NCBI GenBank assembly: GCA_964423505.1
Contig: CAYREX010000003.1
Span: 186,001 to 250,000, forward strand
From: CAYREX01 sp964423505
GTDB taxonomy: Bacteria > Fermentibacterota > Fermentibacteria > Fermentibacterales > JCC-6
Reading direction: 5' to 3'
Length of the DNA: 64,000 bases
This document shows, one piece after another, positions 47,647 to 56,784 of this stretch. How positions within the stretch are numbered: the first letter of the stretch is position 1; the number at the start of each line of letters is the position of its first letter. Under the pieces are notes generated by a model that worked only from the letters and a program-made list of their open reading frames with translations, was not told the DNA's origin and did not search any database. Both the position numbers and the translations under genes were made by a program.

Positions 47647-50379
47647 CTAGTCTCCCCCAGCCCCGTCACCCATTGTGTCCCGGAGCGCCTCCCTGAGCTG
47701 CGCCATGGAGTACGGCTTCTTCAGGAAGCCCCCGTAGCAGGGCAGGTCCTCCGACTCGCTGATCGAGTCCTCCGAGAAGCCGCTCGAGAGGACCACGCAG
47801 AGGTCCGGGTAGAGCCTGCATACCTCGGACAGGACCTCCCGTCCTCCCATGCCCGGCATGGTCAGGTCGAGGAGGACGCATCCGATCTCCTCCCTCCTTC
47901 GTCCCAGGAGCTCCAGGGCCTCCTTCCCGCCCTCCACTGCGACTACCCGGTAGCCGAGGGCATCCAGCATCTCGGAGGCGGTGGTCCTCACCTCCTCCTC
48001 GTCGTCCACCAGCAGAACCGCCGAGCCGTCCGGGGCCCTCGACCTGGACGCCTCGTCCCGCTGCCCGGTGAGCCCGCGCACGCCCACCGGGAAGAGCAGC
48101 CTGACGAAAGTGGTGCCCTCCTCCTCGACGCGGGTGGCGAAGCCGCCCTGCGAACGGGCGATGCCCTGGATGGCCGAGACCACCAGGTCGGCGTCGTCTC
48201 CGGCGCCGGTGGTGAACGGATCCGTCAGGCTCTCCAGTACGCCGTCCTCCATGGAGAAGCCCCTGCGCCCTACCTGCAGGAAGACGAAGCTCCCCTCCCG
48301 GAGGTGCTCGCCGCCGGGCGGCAGCTCGGCCAGGTCACCATCGTCTACGCTGTTGAGACCGGTCCTGACCAGCGTCGGCTCCGGTCCCGGCCCCCCGGCG
48401 TCGCAGAGGGTCATGAGGTTCTCCAGGGCCAGCCTCAGTTGCGAGAGGTCCACCTCGACCGGCGGCAGGTCCGGCTCCAGCTCGCTCAGTATACCCGACC
48501 CGGCCCAGGGGCCCGAGTCCATCGAGGAGAGGAAGAACCCGACCTCTCCGGAGAGGTCTATCCTCCTCGTAGCCATGCTGCCCCTGCCGGAGAAGGCCAG
48601 CAGCTGGCTGCAGAGGAACGTGGCTCTCCTGGCGCTTCGCATCGCGGTATCCAGGTTGTGCTGTACCACCGGCTCGTCGCTCCTGGAGGATGCCAGCTCC
48701 AGGTTGCCCGATATCGAGAGGAGCAGGTTGTTGAAGTCGTGGGCCATCCTGCCCGCCAGGTAGCCCATGCTCTCCAGCCGATTGGTCCTCTCCCGTGCCT
48801 CCCTGAGCTCCAGCCTCCTGCGCTCCGCCAGCTTCTCCTCCGTGACGTCCACTGCGAACACCACGAGCCCCTCGAAGCCGTCTTCGCCGCTGCCCAGCGG
48901 GACACGGTTGACGTGGAATGTCCGTGGCTCCCCCCCGATGGTCAGCTCCTCCTCCCCCTCCCAGGATGCCAGGCTGCCGTCCAGCAGCCCCCGCTCCGCC
49001 TCGGGGGCCCGGCCGAGTGCGCCGAGTACCTCGCCCGCCGGCATCCCCGCAGCTTCGTCAGGGTCGAGGCCGAGCCGCTCGGCGGCGTACCTGTTCATCC
49101 TCACGATGCGTCCCTCGGAGTCCTTGAAGACGATTACCGCAGGCACGTAGTCAAGTATCAGGCGGAGCTGCTCCTTCTGCTCCGATAGCATGTCCGAGAG
49201 GCTCTGGAGCCGTCGGTTCTTCGTCCGGAGGAGACGGGCCTCCCGCACCCTGTGCTCGGTCTCCAGGATGGCCCTGGCCTCGGCCAGGTGCCTCTCGACG
49301 TGCCTGGCGTGCTGCTCCCTGGACAGCTCCAGCGCCTCGAGCGCCAGCTCCAGTGCCTCCTCGACGTTCCCGAGACGCCTCTCCGCCTCCGTGAGGTGGG
49401 CAACCACCTCCACCCGCATGTCCGGGGTGTCCAGCCCCTCCATGTGTCGCAGCGCGGCCCGCAGGCAGAGGGCCGCCCTCTCCGGGCGGTCCCTGTGCGA
49501 CCAGATGTCCGCCAGGTTCAGGAGGGAGGAGGCGATGCCGCTGGAGTGTGATATCTCCAGCCTGATGCGCAGCGCGCGCCTGTGGCACTCCATTGCCGTC
49601 TCGAGGTCGCCCCTGTCCCCGTGCAGGTTGCCCATGTTGTTCAGGATGTTGGCTATCCGGCCCCTGCCGCCGGTCCTCCTCCTGATATCGAGCGCCTCCT
49701 CGTAGTGGCGGAGCGCCTCGTCGTGACGGCCCATGGCCCGGAGCGTCATGCCCATGTTGCTCAGCGTGTCCGGCAGGCCCCAGGAGCGGTCGGCAAGCCG
49801 TTGGATGTCCAGCGCCCTTCCGAAGCATTCCATCGCCTCGTCGTGCTGCCCCAGGTGGTGATGGGCCAGGCCCATGCTGTTCAGAGAGGACGCCTGCTCA
49901 GTCTCCAGGCCGGCCCCGGTGCTCAGCTCCAGGGCCCTCCTGTGGTGCTCGATGGCCAGGGAGTAGTCCTCCCTGTCCTTGCAGATGATGCCGAGCCAGT
50001 TGGTGGCGTCGGCGATGGCCTTGACGTCCCCGGTCTCCTCCGCCGCCTCCAGGGAGCGGTGCATGACGGAGTAGGCCTTGGACATGAGCCCCCGGCCGTG
50101 ATAGCTGGCGCCGAGGCCGAGCAGCTCCCGGGACTCCCTCAGGCGGTCGCCGTCCCCCCTCCGCTCGGTAGCCGCGGAAAGGAACTGCGCGGCGGCGCTG
50201 ACGTAGTCCCCCGCCTTCCAGTAGGAGACCGCGGCGCGGTGCAGCAGGTCGCCCCTGGGCCCCTCCCCGCCGTCCGCCGCCCTTACGAAGCACTCGGCCG
50301 CCTCCTTGTGCCTGCCGGCCTCCCGGTGCTCCTCGGCGCTCCGTGTCATCCGGCGGCCGCTCTCGTTCCCGGGGCTCAT
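47647..50379 (-). CDS. TPR-PAS-histidine kinase-receiver protein with degenerate ATPase domain
   Basis: This soluble 910-aa protein has ten or so TPR units at about 10-360, a coiled segment, a PAS domain (about 405-520), a dimerisation helix with the phospho-His in AHDFNNLLLSI (about 558-568), an ATPase-like region, and a receiver (LLVDDEEE, Asp in LLDLTMPGMGG, Lys in LKKPYS). The ATPase boxes are broken: the N box reads NLMTLCDAGGP and the G1 position reads GRRGFSM, so self-phosphorylation is doubtful. TPR input suggests it senses a protein partner or peptide. GGAGG precedes ATG 50379, which overlaps the upstream gene's stop by four bases. Confidence 0.85.
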   Translation of the reverse strand: MSPGNESGRRMTRSAEEHREAGRHKEAAECFVRAADGGEGPRGDLLHRAAVSYWKAGDYVSAAAQFLSAATERRGDGDRLRESRELLGLGASYHGRGLMSKAYSVMHRSLEAAEETGDVKAIADATNWLGIICKDREDYSLAIEHHRRALELSTGAGLETEQASSLNSMGLAHHHLGQHDEAMECFGRALDIQRLADRSWGLPDTLSNMGMTLRAMGRHDEALRHYEEALDIRRRTGGRGRIANILNNMGNLHGDRGDLETAMECHRRALRIRLEISHSSGIASSLLNLADIWSHRDRPERAALCLRAALRHMEGLDTPDMRVEVVAHLTEAERRLGNVEEALELALEALELSREQHARHVERHLAEARAILETEHRVREARLLRTKNRRLQSLSDMLSEQKEQLRLILDYVPAVIVFKDSEGRIVRMNRYAAERLGLDPDEAAGMPAGEVLGALGRAPEAERGLLDGSLASWEGEEELTIGGEPRTFHVNRVPLGSGEDGFEGLVVFAVDVTEEKLAERRRLELREARERTNRLESMGYLAGRMAHDFNNLLLSISGNLELASSRSDEPVVQHNLDTAMRSARRATFLCSQLLAFSGRGSMATRRIDLSGEVGFFLSSMDSGPWAGSGILSELEPDLPPVEVDLSQLRLALENLMTLCDAGGPGPEPTLVRTGLNSVDDGDLAELPPGGEHLREGSFVFLQVGRRGFSMEDGVLESLTDPFTTGAGDDADLVVSAIQGIARSQGGFATRVEEEGTTFVRLLFPVGVRGLTGQRDEASRSRAPDGSAVLLVDDEEEVRTTASEMLDALGYRVVAVEGGKEALELLGRRREEIGCVLLDLTMPGMGGREVLSEVCRLYPDLCVVLSSGFSEDSISESEDLPCYGGFLKKPYSMAQLREALRDTMGDGAGGD

Positions 50380-51224
50380 CCGCCTCCCCCCCTGCTGTGT
50401 CGCTCGCTCTCCCGTTGCCTTTTATATGGCCCCCCTCCAAGGCCGCATGCAAGTGAGACGTGCCTGGGCGGCACCGACCACCGGGGCGGGAGCTCCCGCC
50501 TCCCCAGGCAGAGAACCGCCTTCGGGGAGGAGCCTCGGGGGGCCCCTTCGTGCCATCTCCGGAAGAACGGGTAGAGCTTCCTGGCCGCGCCGTTCCAGAG
50601 CGTTCCCAGGCCGATGGACTCGGCCATGAGCATCATCAGCGAGGCCGCTATGGCGCCGTCCTCGCCCCCAGTCGGGTTCCTCCGCGGGACGAACACGAAG
50701 AGAACCACCGGTGCGCCCCGGAAGAGCGGGTCTGCCCCGCTCGCCAGCTGCCGGGCGAAGCGGGAGTATGCTCCCAGGAGGAAGGTGAGCCGGAGCCTGA
50801 CCAGCAGGCGGCATGCGGAGGCCACCGGCCGGAGCAGCTCCCGTACCTCCTCCTCCCCCCTGTGGACCCTTACGGTCAGCCCCTGGGCGTTCACACCGGT
50901 GGGGGAGCTGGACACCGTCTCCAGTACACGCTCCAACTCCCCATCGGAAGGCGGCTCGGTCATGAAGATCCTGGTGGACCTCCGCCGCTCGAGGAGAGCC
51001 TCCAGGCCCTCCGGAGAGCATGCCTCCGCCGGGGCGGGAAGCGGCTCGAGGCCGAAGGCGTTCACGGGGCAGTAGGCCCCGCAGTGGCCGCAGGAGATGC
51101 AGCTGCCCCGGTCGAAGGCCGGCCCGCCCTCCTCCATGGAGGCCGCGCCGGTCGGGCATACCGCGGCGCACGTACCGCAGCCGGTGCAGAGCGTGCGCCG
51201 GAAACGCACCTCAGGGAAGCACAT
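50376..51224 (-). CDS. Ferredoxin-nitroreductase fusion
   Basis: This flavin/iron-sulfur redox protein of 282 aa has two 4Fe-4S motifs (CTGCGTCAAVCP and CISCGHCGAYCP, about 13-54) followed by a nitroreductase-like FMN domain (about 78-250, with RRSTRIFMTEPP and SSPTGVNAQ). The combination occurs in anaerobes, where electrons pass from the clusters to FMN to reduce an unknown acceptor. Many anaerobes use it as a nitro or quinone reductase. The gene overlaps the lipoprotein upstream (14 bases) and the kinase downstream (4 bases). It supports an anaerobic lifestyle, but weakly. Confidence 0.93.
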   Translation of the reverse strand: MCFPEVRFRRTLCTGCGTCAAVCPTGAASMEEGGPAFDRGSCISCGHCGAYCPVNAFGLEPLPAPAEACSPEGLEALLERRRSTRIFMTEPPSDGELERVLETVSSSPTGVNAQGLTVRVHRGEEEVRELLRPVASACRLLVRLRLTFLLGAYSRFARQLASGADPLFRGAPVVLFVFVPRRNPTGGEDGAIAASLMMLMAESIGLGTLWNGAARKLYPFFRRWHEGAPRGSSPKAVLCLGRRELPPRWSVPPRHVSLACGLGGGPYKRQRESERHSRGGGG

Positions 51225-52827
51225 GCACGTCCACTCCTTCGGTTGTGATGCCCGGCTGGACCAGCACCACGCCCGGGTGCGTGCCGTAGGGCTCGTCCGG
51301 GCTCCAGCCGCCGTCGCCGTCCCGGTCCAGGAAGGCCGCGACCGTGTACCTGCCGGCGGGGAGGTCGTCCACCCGGTAGGCTCCGGGGGCTACCGTGAAG
51401 TACTCTGTGCGATCCTCCGCCTCCCCGCCGGTCCGGCTCACCTGCAGGACCACTGCAGGGGCACCCGTGCCGGTCACGGAGCCCTCGACCGCCCCGGGCT
51501 CGTCTCCCCAGGCGGGTATGAAGGCCCATTGGAGGGCTGTCTCCATTGTGTCGCCCCAGGGGGTGTGGAGCCCCGGCGCCAGCGTGAAGCGGTGCTGCTG
51601 CTCCCCCAGGAGCTGGTGCACGGGCACGAAGGAGAAGCTCCTTCCGCTGAGCCTCTCGATGGAGCCCTCCACAGCCGTGCTGTCCGCAAGCCTGAGCAGC
51701 GTCAGTCGCGAGGCGAGGGAGTCCCGGTGCACCCAGTGGGTGAAGGAGATGTCGTACGGCCCGCCGGGGTCCACGCCCTGGGTACCCGGCGCCGGGTAGT
51801 AGGACCTGACCCGCAGCGAGTCCGCCGGCAGGGTATCGCTCCCCGGGAAATCGGTCGAGTCCGGTCGCGAGGGGTTGCCCAGCAGGTCGCTGACCCCCTC
51901 CATGCAGAGCGTGTACGACAGGCCGCCCTCCATCGGCGCTCCCGTCTCGGTCACGAAGGAGCTGCCGGTGAGTCCCGAAGTCAGCCAGTGTCCCCGCACG
52001 GGAAGCCCGGCGCCGGAGGTGTCCCTGATGCATACGACACCTCTGTCCAGGGCCGTCCAGCTCACCTCCTCGCTGAGCGTGGCCCTCACGTGGTAGGCGT
52101 CCTCCGCCACGGCCTGGATTATCCTCGGGCCGAGGGTATCGACCACGGTCAGGGTCATGGAGAGCGTCAGCGTGTCCCCCGGGGCGAGGCTCAAGGCGGT
52201 GTCCGCCCCCGCCTCCCTCTCCGGGTCGCGGTCCAGGGAGCCGTCCTCGTCCTCGTAGGCCAGTACGCCGTACTCCCCGGGGAGGAGCCAGTAGAGGGAG
52301 ACGGCGCCGGTGGTGTCCGGCGTGGTCCTCCTGACCAGGGTCGTGTCTCCGCCGGGGCCCGTGGAGCGGAGCTCGACCAGGGTCTCCCCGGATACGCTCC
52401 CCCCTCCCTGCCGGCCCAGGTCCAGCTGCAGCGCCCCCTCGGGCAGTGAGTCCAGGCCGGACCAGGCCAGGTCGACCGGTGCCGCGACCCTGTTGCCCCT
52501 CCGGTCCGAGACGCTTGCCGGCACGTGCATGACCAGGACCCCGGGGCCGAGAGGCTCCTCGAGGGTTACGACGACCCTCTCCGCCCTGACCGAGAGCCGG
52601 TGCTCCCGGGGCGGATAGAGGGAGACGGTGACCGATGCCGCCTCCAGGCGCTCGCTCCAGGCGAGCTCCACTCGCTGAAGGCCGGGGAGCTCCGCCGACG
52701 GCTCCGGGTCGACTGCCAGAAGCTCCGGCGGGACGTCGTCCACCGGTCCTCCGCCCGGGGCCACCATCCTGGCGCAGGCCGCGGCCAGCAGCCCCAGGCA
52801 GACGAGCGTCCCGGCCCTCCTCCTCAC
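51211..52827 (-). CDS. Ig-like lipoprotein (SbsA-type Ig domain)
   Basis: This surface-type lipoprotein of 538 aa has a signal peptide and lipobox (GLLAAAC). An SbsA-like Ig domain follows at about 28-120 (PPELLAVDPEPSAELPG, RVELAWSERL). Further beta-rich domains follow, including RIIQAVAEDAYHVRATLSEEV, YPAPGTQGVDPGGPYDISFTHWV and a C-terminal SdrD/carboxypeptidase-like module (YRVDDLPAGRYTVAAFLDRDGDGGW). Similar proteins are common in Bacteroidota and are linked to surface display; the job here is unknown. GTG 52827 is chosen because GGAGGAG lies about ten bases upstream. Confidence 0.8.
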   Translation of the reverse strand: MRRRAGTLVCLGLLAAACARMVAPGGGPVDDVPPELLAVDPEPSAELPGLQRVELAWSERLEAASVTVSLYPPREHRLSVRAERVVVTLEEPLGPGVLVMHVPASVSDRRGNRVAAPVDLAWSGLDSLPEGALQLDLGRQGGGSVSGETLVELRSTGPGGDTTLVRRTTPDTTGAVSLYWLLPGEYGVLAYEDEDGSLDRDPEREAGADTALSLAPGDTLTLSMTLTVVDTLGPRIIQAVAEDAYHVRATLSEEVSWTALDRGVVCIRDTSGAGLPVRGHWLTSGLTGSSFVTETGAPMEGGLSYTLCMEGVSDLLGNPSRPDSTDFPGSDTLPADSLRVRSYYPAPGTQGVDPGGPYDISFTHWVHRDSLASRLTLLRLADSTAVEGSIERLSGRSFSFVPVHQLLGEQQHRFTLAPGLHTPWGDTMETALQWAFIPAWGDEPGAVEGSVTGTGAPAVVLQVSRTGGEAEDRTEYFTVAPGAYRVDDLPAGRYTVAAFLDRDGDGGWSPDEPYGTHPGVVLVQPGITTEGVDVHVLP

Positions 52828-54041
52828 CTCTGTCTCTCCTCCATCCAGCTCCTGCGTATCTGACCGGCCCTCCTGTAGAGGGAGGAGGCCTCGGTGTGGC
52901 GCTTGAGCTTCTCCAGGACCATGGCAAGCTCCGCCAGGAAGTCGGCGTCGTCCGGTATCAGGTCTATGGCGGCCCTGAGATGACCCTCCGCGGGTACGAG
53001 CCTCCCGGTCAGGTTGCAGCACTTGCCAAGGAAGAAGTAGCCCAGGGCCAGGTCCGAGCGCTGCTCTACGGCTATCTCCAGCTGCTCCATCGCCTCCGAG
53101 TAGAGACCCAGCCTGAGCCTGGCCACACCACGCAGGAAGATGACCTCCTCCTCGGCTGCGCCCCGTTCCCTGGCGTACATCTCCCACTCGGACTCGTCGA
53201 CGCCCTCGAGCTCCCGGAGGAGTGCTCTCAGGGCCGCGGTGTCGCCGACGCTCCGCCGGCCCCTGCCGGCCCCGTCGCCTCTGCGTCCGGTCTCCGGCGT
53301 CTCCGCGGAGGTCTCCCTCCGGCTGCCCACCGCGCCCGTCTGCTCCCGGTCCTCTCCCTCCCCCGGCTCCCTGCTCATTAGCTCCTCTATGTCCGGGGTC
53401 CCCTCCCCGGCCTCCTCCGGCCCGGGGGAAGAGTCGTCCCTCTCCTCCCGCCTGGTCTCGGCGAAGAGGGCCATCTGCCTGCCGGTGAGCTTCGACTCGA
53501 GCAGGCTGCGGAACATCTCCTCCTGCTCGGCCCTGTCGGTGACCCTGACCAGCGGCCTGAGCTGGAACTCGCTTATCTCGTCGGTGAGGAGGAGGCGCTC
53601 CCTCATGTCCTCGGGGAGCTTCAGCAGGTTCAGTATCTGGGTTATCCTCGCCCTGGAGTAGCCGAGCATCTCCGAGAGGCGGCTCCTGTTGTCCACGAGG
53701 CCGTTCCTGAGCAGGGCCTGGAAGAGCATTGCCTCCTCTATGCAGTTGTCTATGGAGTCCAGCGCCAGGCCGATGTGGACCGAGCTGCGGACCACCAGGG
53801 CCCGGACGGAGAGGTGCCCCTTCGCCAGCACCTTCCAGAAGCTCCTGTGATGAGCGAGAAGGGTGAATCTCTTCCCCCCCAGTGGCTCCTCCTCCTCGAT
53901 GAGAACCGGCGGCAGGTAGGGCTCCTTCTCGTGCGCGGCCGTCACCGAGGCCGCAGGCGGCCCGGTGTGGTCTATCTCCTCCAGCCGGACCTCCTCGAGC
54001 GGCATGTGCTCGAGCGGGTTGGACTCCCGGCTCCTGTCCAT
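52824..54041 (-). CDS. ParB/Noc-like HTH protein fused to TPR repeats
   Basis: This 405-aa protein starts with a ParB-like N-terminal segment (YLPPVLIEEEEPLGG then FTLLAHHRSFWKVLAKG). The usual CTP-binding GERRxxA block is not recognisable. A ParB-type helix-turn-helix follows (NRSRLSEMLGYSRARITQILNLLKLP, about 133-158) with DEISEFQLRPLV after it. An acidic, low-complexity linker (about 225-285) and a C-terminal TPR region (about 310-405) follow. DNA binding is likely and the TPR could recruit a partner; loss of the CTPase motif argues against classic chromosome partitioning. No parA is in the window. It lies two bases after miaA. Confidence 0.82.
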   Translation of the reverse strand: MDRSRESNPLEHMPLEEVRLEEIDHTGPPAASVTAAHEKEPYLPPVLIEEEEPLGGKRFTLLAHHRSFWKVLAKGHLSVRALVVRSSVHIGLALDSIDNCIEEAMLFQALLRNGLVDNRSRLSEMLGYSRARITQILNLLKLPEDMRERLLLTDEISEFQLRPLVRVTDRAEQEEMFRSLLESKLTGRQMALFAETRREERDDSSPGPEEAGEGTPDIEELMSREPGEGEDREQTGAVGSRRETSAETPETGRRGDGAGRGRRSVGDTAALRALLRELEGVDESEWEMYARERGAAEEEVIFLRGVARLRLGLYSEAMEQLEIAVEQRSDLALGYFFLGKCCNLTGRLVPAEGHLRAAIDLIPDDADFLAELAMVLEKLKRHTEASSLYRRAGQIRRSWMEERQR

Positions 54042-54043
54042 GG

Positions 54044-54976
54044 TCAACCTCCGTCTCCGAGGAGGAGGGCGCGCATCCGGTCGGCCGACCCTGCGCATTC
54101 GTCCGCTCCCACGCGGACCATACCCTCTATCCTGCCGAGCATGTTCCTCTGTCTCCTGGCCATCCGCCAGGTGCTTGCCGCGATGGCTTCGGCGAGGTCC
54201 TCGATTTCGCCTCCACCGGCATCGAGCCAGTCCAGGGTCTCTCTGTAGCCTATGGTCCTCCCGGGTGCGCTCTCCCGCCCCCATCCTGCATCGAGCAGGG
54301 CGCGGGTCTCCTCCACGAGACCGCCCCGGACCATGGAGAGCGCCCTGGCGGCTATCCGCCGCCTGAGCTCCTCCCTCTGGAGGTCCAGGCATACCACCCG
54401 GTAGCCGTGGCGCTTCGCCGGGTCCCCCCCCTTTCGGAGCTCCGAAGGGCGCCTGCCGGTGAGGGCGAGCACCTCCAGCGCCCTGACCAGCCTGGCCGTG
54501 TCCGCCCCGCCTATGCCCGCGGCCAGCTCCGGGTCGGCCCTCTCCAGCATGAGGTGCAGCGAGCCGGGCTCTTCCGCCTCTATGTTCCTGAGTCCCTCGC
54601 GGACCCCCTCCTCCCGGTCCGGCATCGGGTCCAGCGCCCCGAGCAGCGCCATTACGTAGAGCACCGTGCCCCCGGCAACCACCGGTATGCCGCCCCTGGC
54701 GCGTATCTCCCCGACCAGCCGTCCGGCCTCTCGCACGAAGGCGCCGGCGGAGAACTCGCCGTCCGGGTCCATGATGTCCACGAGGTGGTGGGGGAGCAGC
54801 TCCATCTCCGCAGGTGATGGCTTGGCCGTGCCGACGTCCATGCCCCTGTAGACCTGCCGCGAGTCGGCGCTCACGACCTCCAGCGGCACACCCCGCCTCC
54901 GGATGCGCAGGAGGGCCGCGGTCTTGCCGGAGGCGGTGGGGCCGGTGAGCACCGGTACCTTCGGCTCAGCGTCCAA
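54044..54976 (-). CDS. miaA: tRNA dimethylallyltransferase
   Basis: MiaA adds an isopentenyl group to A37 of tRNAs reading codons that start with U. The 310-aa protein has the P-loop LTGPTASGKT (about 10-19), DSRQVYRGMDVGTAKP, the substrate block PHHLVDIMDPDGEFSAGAF, and IGYRETLDWL late. A usual Gly is Val in GGTVLY, probably mild. The gene overlaps mutL by 11 bases and lies in the same run as tRNA-Leu(UAA), whose anticodon loop carries A36-A37-A38, the pattern MiaA recognises. Confidence 0.96.
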   Translation of the reverse strand: MDAEPKVPVLTGPTASGKTAALLRIRRRGVPLEVVSADSRQVYRGMDVGTAKPSPAEMELLPHHLVDIMDPDGEFSAGAFVREAGRLVGEIRARGGIPVVAGGTVLYVMALLGALDPMPDREEGVREGLRNIEAEEPGSLHLMLERADPELAAGIGGADTARLVRALEVLALTGRRPSELRKGGDPAKRHGYRVVCLDLQREELRRRIAARALSMVRGGLVEETRALLDAGWGRESAPGRTIGYRETLDWLDAGGGEIEDLAEAIAASTWRMARRQRNMLGRIEGMVRVGADECAGSADRMRALLLGDGG

Positions 54977-56657
54977 AGCGGCTCTCCAGCTCCCGGTAGG
55001 TTATCTCCAGGAGGGTCGGCCTTCCGTGCGGACAGTGGAAGGGGTCGCGGGTGGCGAAGAGCGAGTCGACCAGGTGCCTGGTCTCCTGCGGGGAGAGCGG
55101 GTCGCCGAACTTGACCGCGCCCTCGCACGCGATGGCCGCGGCTACCCTCTCCACCACCGGCATGTCCTCCATCTCCGGGTCCTCCAGCCACCTGACCGCC
55201 TCGAGCAGGGCCGCTATGCCGTGGATGACCCCGGGCGGGCAGGCGGTCATCACCAGAGTGTCCCCCTCCATGTGGTACTCGAACCCGGCCCTCTCGAGCA
55301 CACCGGCGTGTGCCTCCGTCCTCTCCACCATCTCCCTCTCCAGTCGGACGTTCTCCGGCAGCAGCAGCCTCTGCCGGTCGCCGCCGGCGTCCCTCTCCAG
55401 AGCGGCGAGCACCGATTCGAAGAGTATCCGCTCGTGGGCGGCGTGCTGGTCCACCAGCACCATGCCCCGCTCCGTGGCCGTCACCAGGTATGACCTGCCG
55501 AGCTGTACTATCGGGAAGCTCTCGAGGGTACCGGCCCCATCGTCTCCCCCGCCTGCGGGGGCCTGCAGCTCCATGGCCGCCCCGAAGAGGTCCGGAGAGG
55601 GCGACAGCCTCTCCCGGGGCTCGCGCAGCGCTCCGGGGCCGCCCCCTGCCCCCGTGGACGCCTCACCGGTCGGGCGCATGCCGAAAGCCCTCTCACCGGG
55701 CAGCGCCGCGAGGGCGGCCTCGACCGCCTCCCGCACCCGGCCGGGCCTCCTGAACCTGACCTCCCTCTTGGAGGGATGGACGTTCACGTCCACCTCACCG
55801 GGCGGCAGGGTGACGGAGCAGAGGGCCAGCGGGTGTCCCGCCGGGCCGGCCAGCCTGGCCCCGAGCATCCCGCCAACCATGCCGGAGGTGACCAGCCTGC
55901 CGTTCACCAGGACGTACTGGTGTCCCCTCCTGCTGAACCTCTCGCCGGGAAAGAGCACCACCGAGACCCCGGTGTCGCCCGCCCTGCCGGAGGCCTTGGC
56001 GCATCGGGCGTCCGTCTCCAGTCCGAAGCGGTCCCTCAGCCTCTCCTCGGGGGTCCTTCCCCGGGGCAGCGAGAAGATCTCCCTCCCGTCGTGGACCAGC
56101 CGGAAGGAGACGTCCGTCCTGGAGAGGGCGCACCCGGTCAGCAGCCTCTCCACCCAGGAGAGCTCCGTGGAGACCGACCTGAGGAAGCGCTTCCTGGCCG
56201 GCTGGTTGTAGAAGAGGGAGCCGACCGTCACCGTTGTGCCCCTCTCCCGGGCCGCCGGGGAGAGATCGCTCATCTCGCCGCCGTCCACGCGGAGCCGCCA
56301 GGCCTCCCCGCCCGGGGACGTGGTCACGGTGAGATGCGAGACGGCTCCGATGCTGGGGAGGGCCTCGCCTCTGAAGCCCAGCGTGGAGAGACGGTCCAGG
56401 TCGCCCCTGCCGGCTATCTTGCTGGTGGCGTGCCGCTGGACGGAGAGCAGCAGGTCGTGCCGGTCCATCCCGCAGCCGTCGTCGCGGACCGTGATCGACC
56501 GCCTGCCGCCGCTCGAGAGCTCCACCGAGACCTCTGTGGCCCCGGCGTCCAGGGCGTTCTCGACCAGCTCCTTCACCACGGATGCGGGCCGCTCGACCAC
56601 CTCGCCTGCGGCGATGAGGTTGACGACGCTGTCCGGCAGCACCCTTACAGATCCCAG
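54966..56657 (-). CDS. mutL: DNA mismatch repair protein MutL, endonuclease type, probable CTG start
   Basis: MutL links mismatch recognition to strand removal. The N-terminal GHKL ATPase has LIAAGEVVERPASVVKELVENALDAG, DDGCGM and FRGEALPSI. The C-terminal part has the endonuclease motif VDQHAAHERILFE (DQHA-x2-E-x4-E), ACEGAVKFGD and CPHGRP, so it should nick DNA itself as in bacteria without MutH. With CTG 56657 the protein is 563 aa and begins GSVRVLPDSV, matching the family. AGGAGG lies five or eight bases before it. The alternative GTG (VLPDS) is about 20 bases away from that site, and the frame otherwise runs into the tRNA. Confidence 0.93.
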   Translation of the reverse strand: MGSVRVLPDSVVNLIAAGEVVERPASVVKELVENALDAGATEVSVELSSGGRRSITVRDDGCGMDRHDLLLSVQRHATSKIAGRGDLDRLSTLGFRGEALPSIGAVSHLTVTTSPGGEAWRLRVDGGEMSDLSPAARERGTTVTVGSLFYNQPARKRFLRSVSTELSWVERLLTGCALSRTDVSFRLVHDGREIFSLPRGRTPEERLRDRFGLETDARCAKASGRAGDTGVSVVLFPGERFSRRGHQYVLVNGRLVTSGMVGGMLGARLAGPAGHPLALCSVTLPPGEVDVNVHPSKREVRFRRPGRVREAVEAALAALPGERAFGMRPTGEASTGAGGGPGALREPRERLSPSPDLFGAAMELQAPAGGGDDGAGTLESFPIVQLGRSYLVTATERGMVLVDQHAAHERILFESVLAALERDAGGDRQRLLLPENVRLEREMVERTEAHAGVLERAGFEYHMEGDTLVMTACPPGVIHGIAALLEAVRWLEDPEMEDMPVVERVAAAIACEGAVKFGDPLSPQETRHLVDSLFATRDPFHCPHGRPTLLEITYRELESRFGR

Positions 56658-56672
56658 GGCTTCCTCCTCCTG

Positions 56673-56761
56673 TGGTGCCGGGAGAGGGAATCGAACCCTC
56701 ACGCCCCTTCCGGGGCAACGGATTTTAAGTCCGTTGTGTCTGCCAGTTCCACCATCCCGGC
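56673..56761 (-). tRNA. tRNA-Leu (anticodon UAA)
   Basis: The minus strand folds as a class II tRNA of 89 nt including an encoded CCA. The acceptor stem GCCGGGA pairs with TCCCGGC, followed by discriminator A and CCA (56673-56675). The anticodon loop is CTTAAAA (UAA), there is a long variable arm CCCCGGAAGGGG, and the T arm is GGGTTCGATTCCC. The mutL ribosome binding site starts within a few bases of the CCA. Confidence 0.98.
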
Positions 56762-56784
56762 AGCGGGAAAGATTGTTTACGCAG

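Noticed and set aside
47640..47660. Terminator between the deacetylase and the kinase gene
   Set aside because: The stops are one base apart and no hairpin with T-run is visible.
52824..54041. Chromosome partitioning locus (parAB)
   Set aside because: No parA, no recognisable CTPase motif and no parS-like site noticed nearby.
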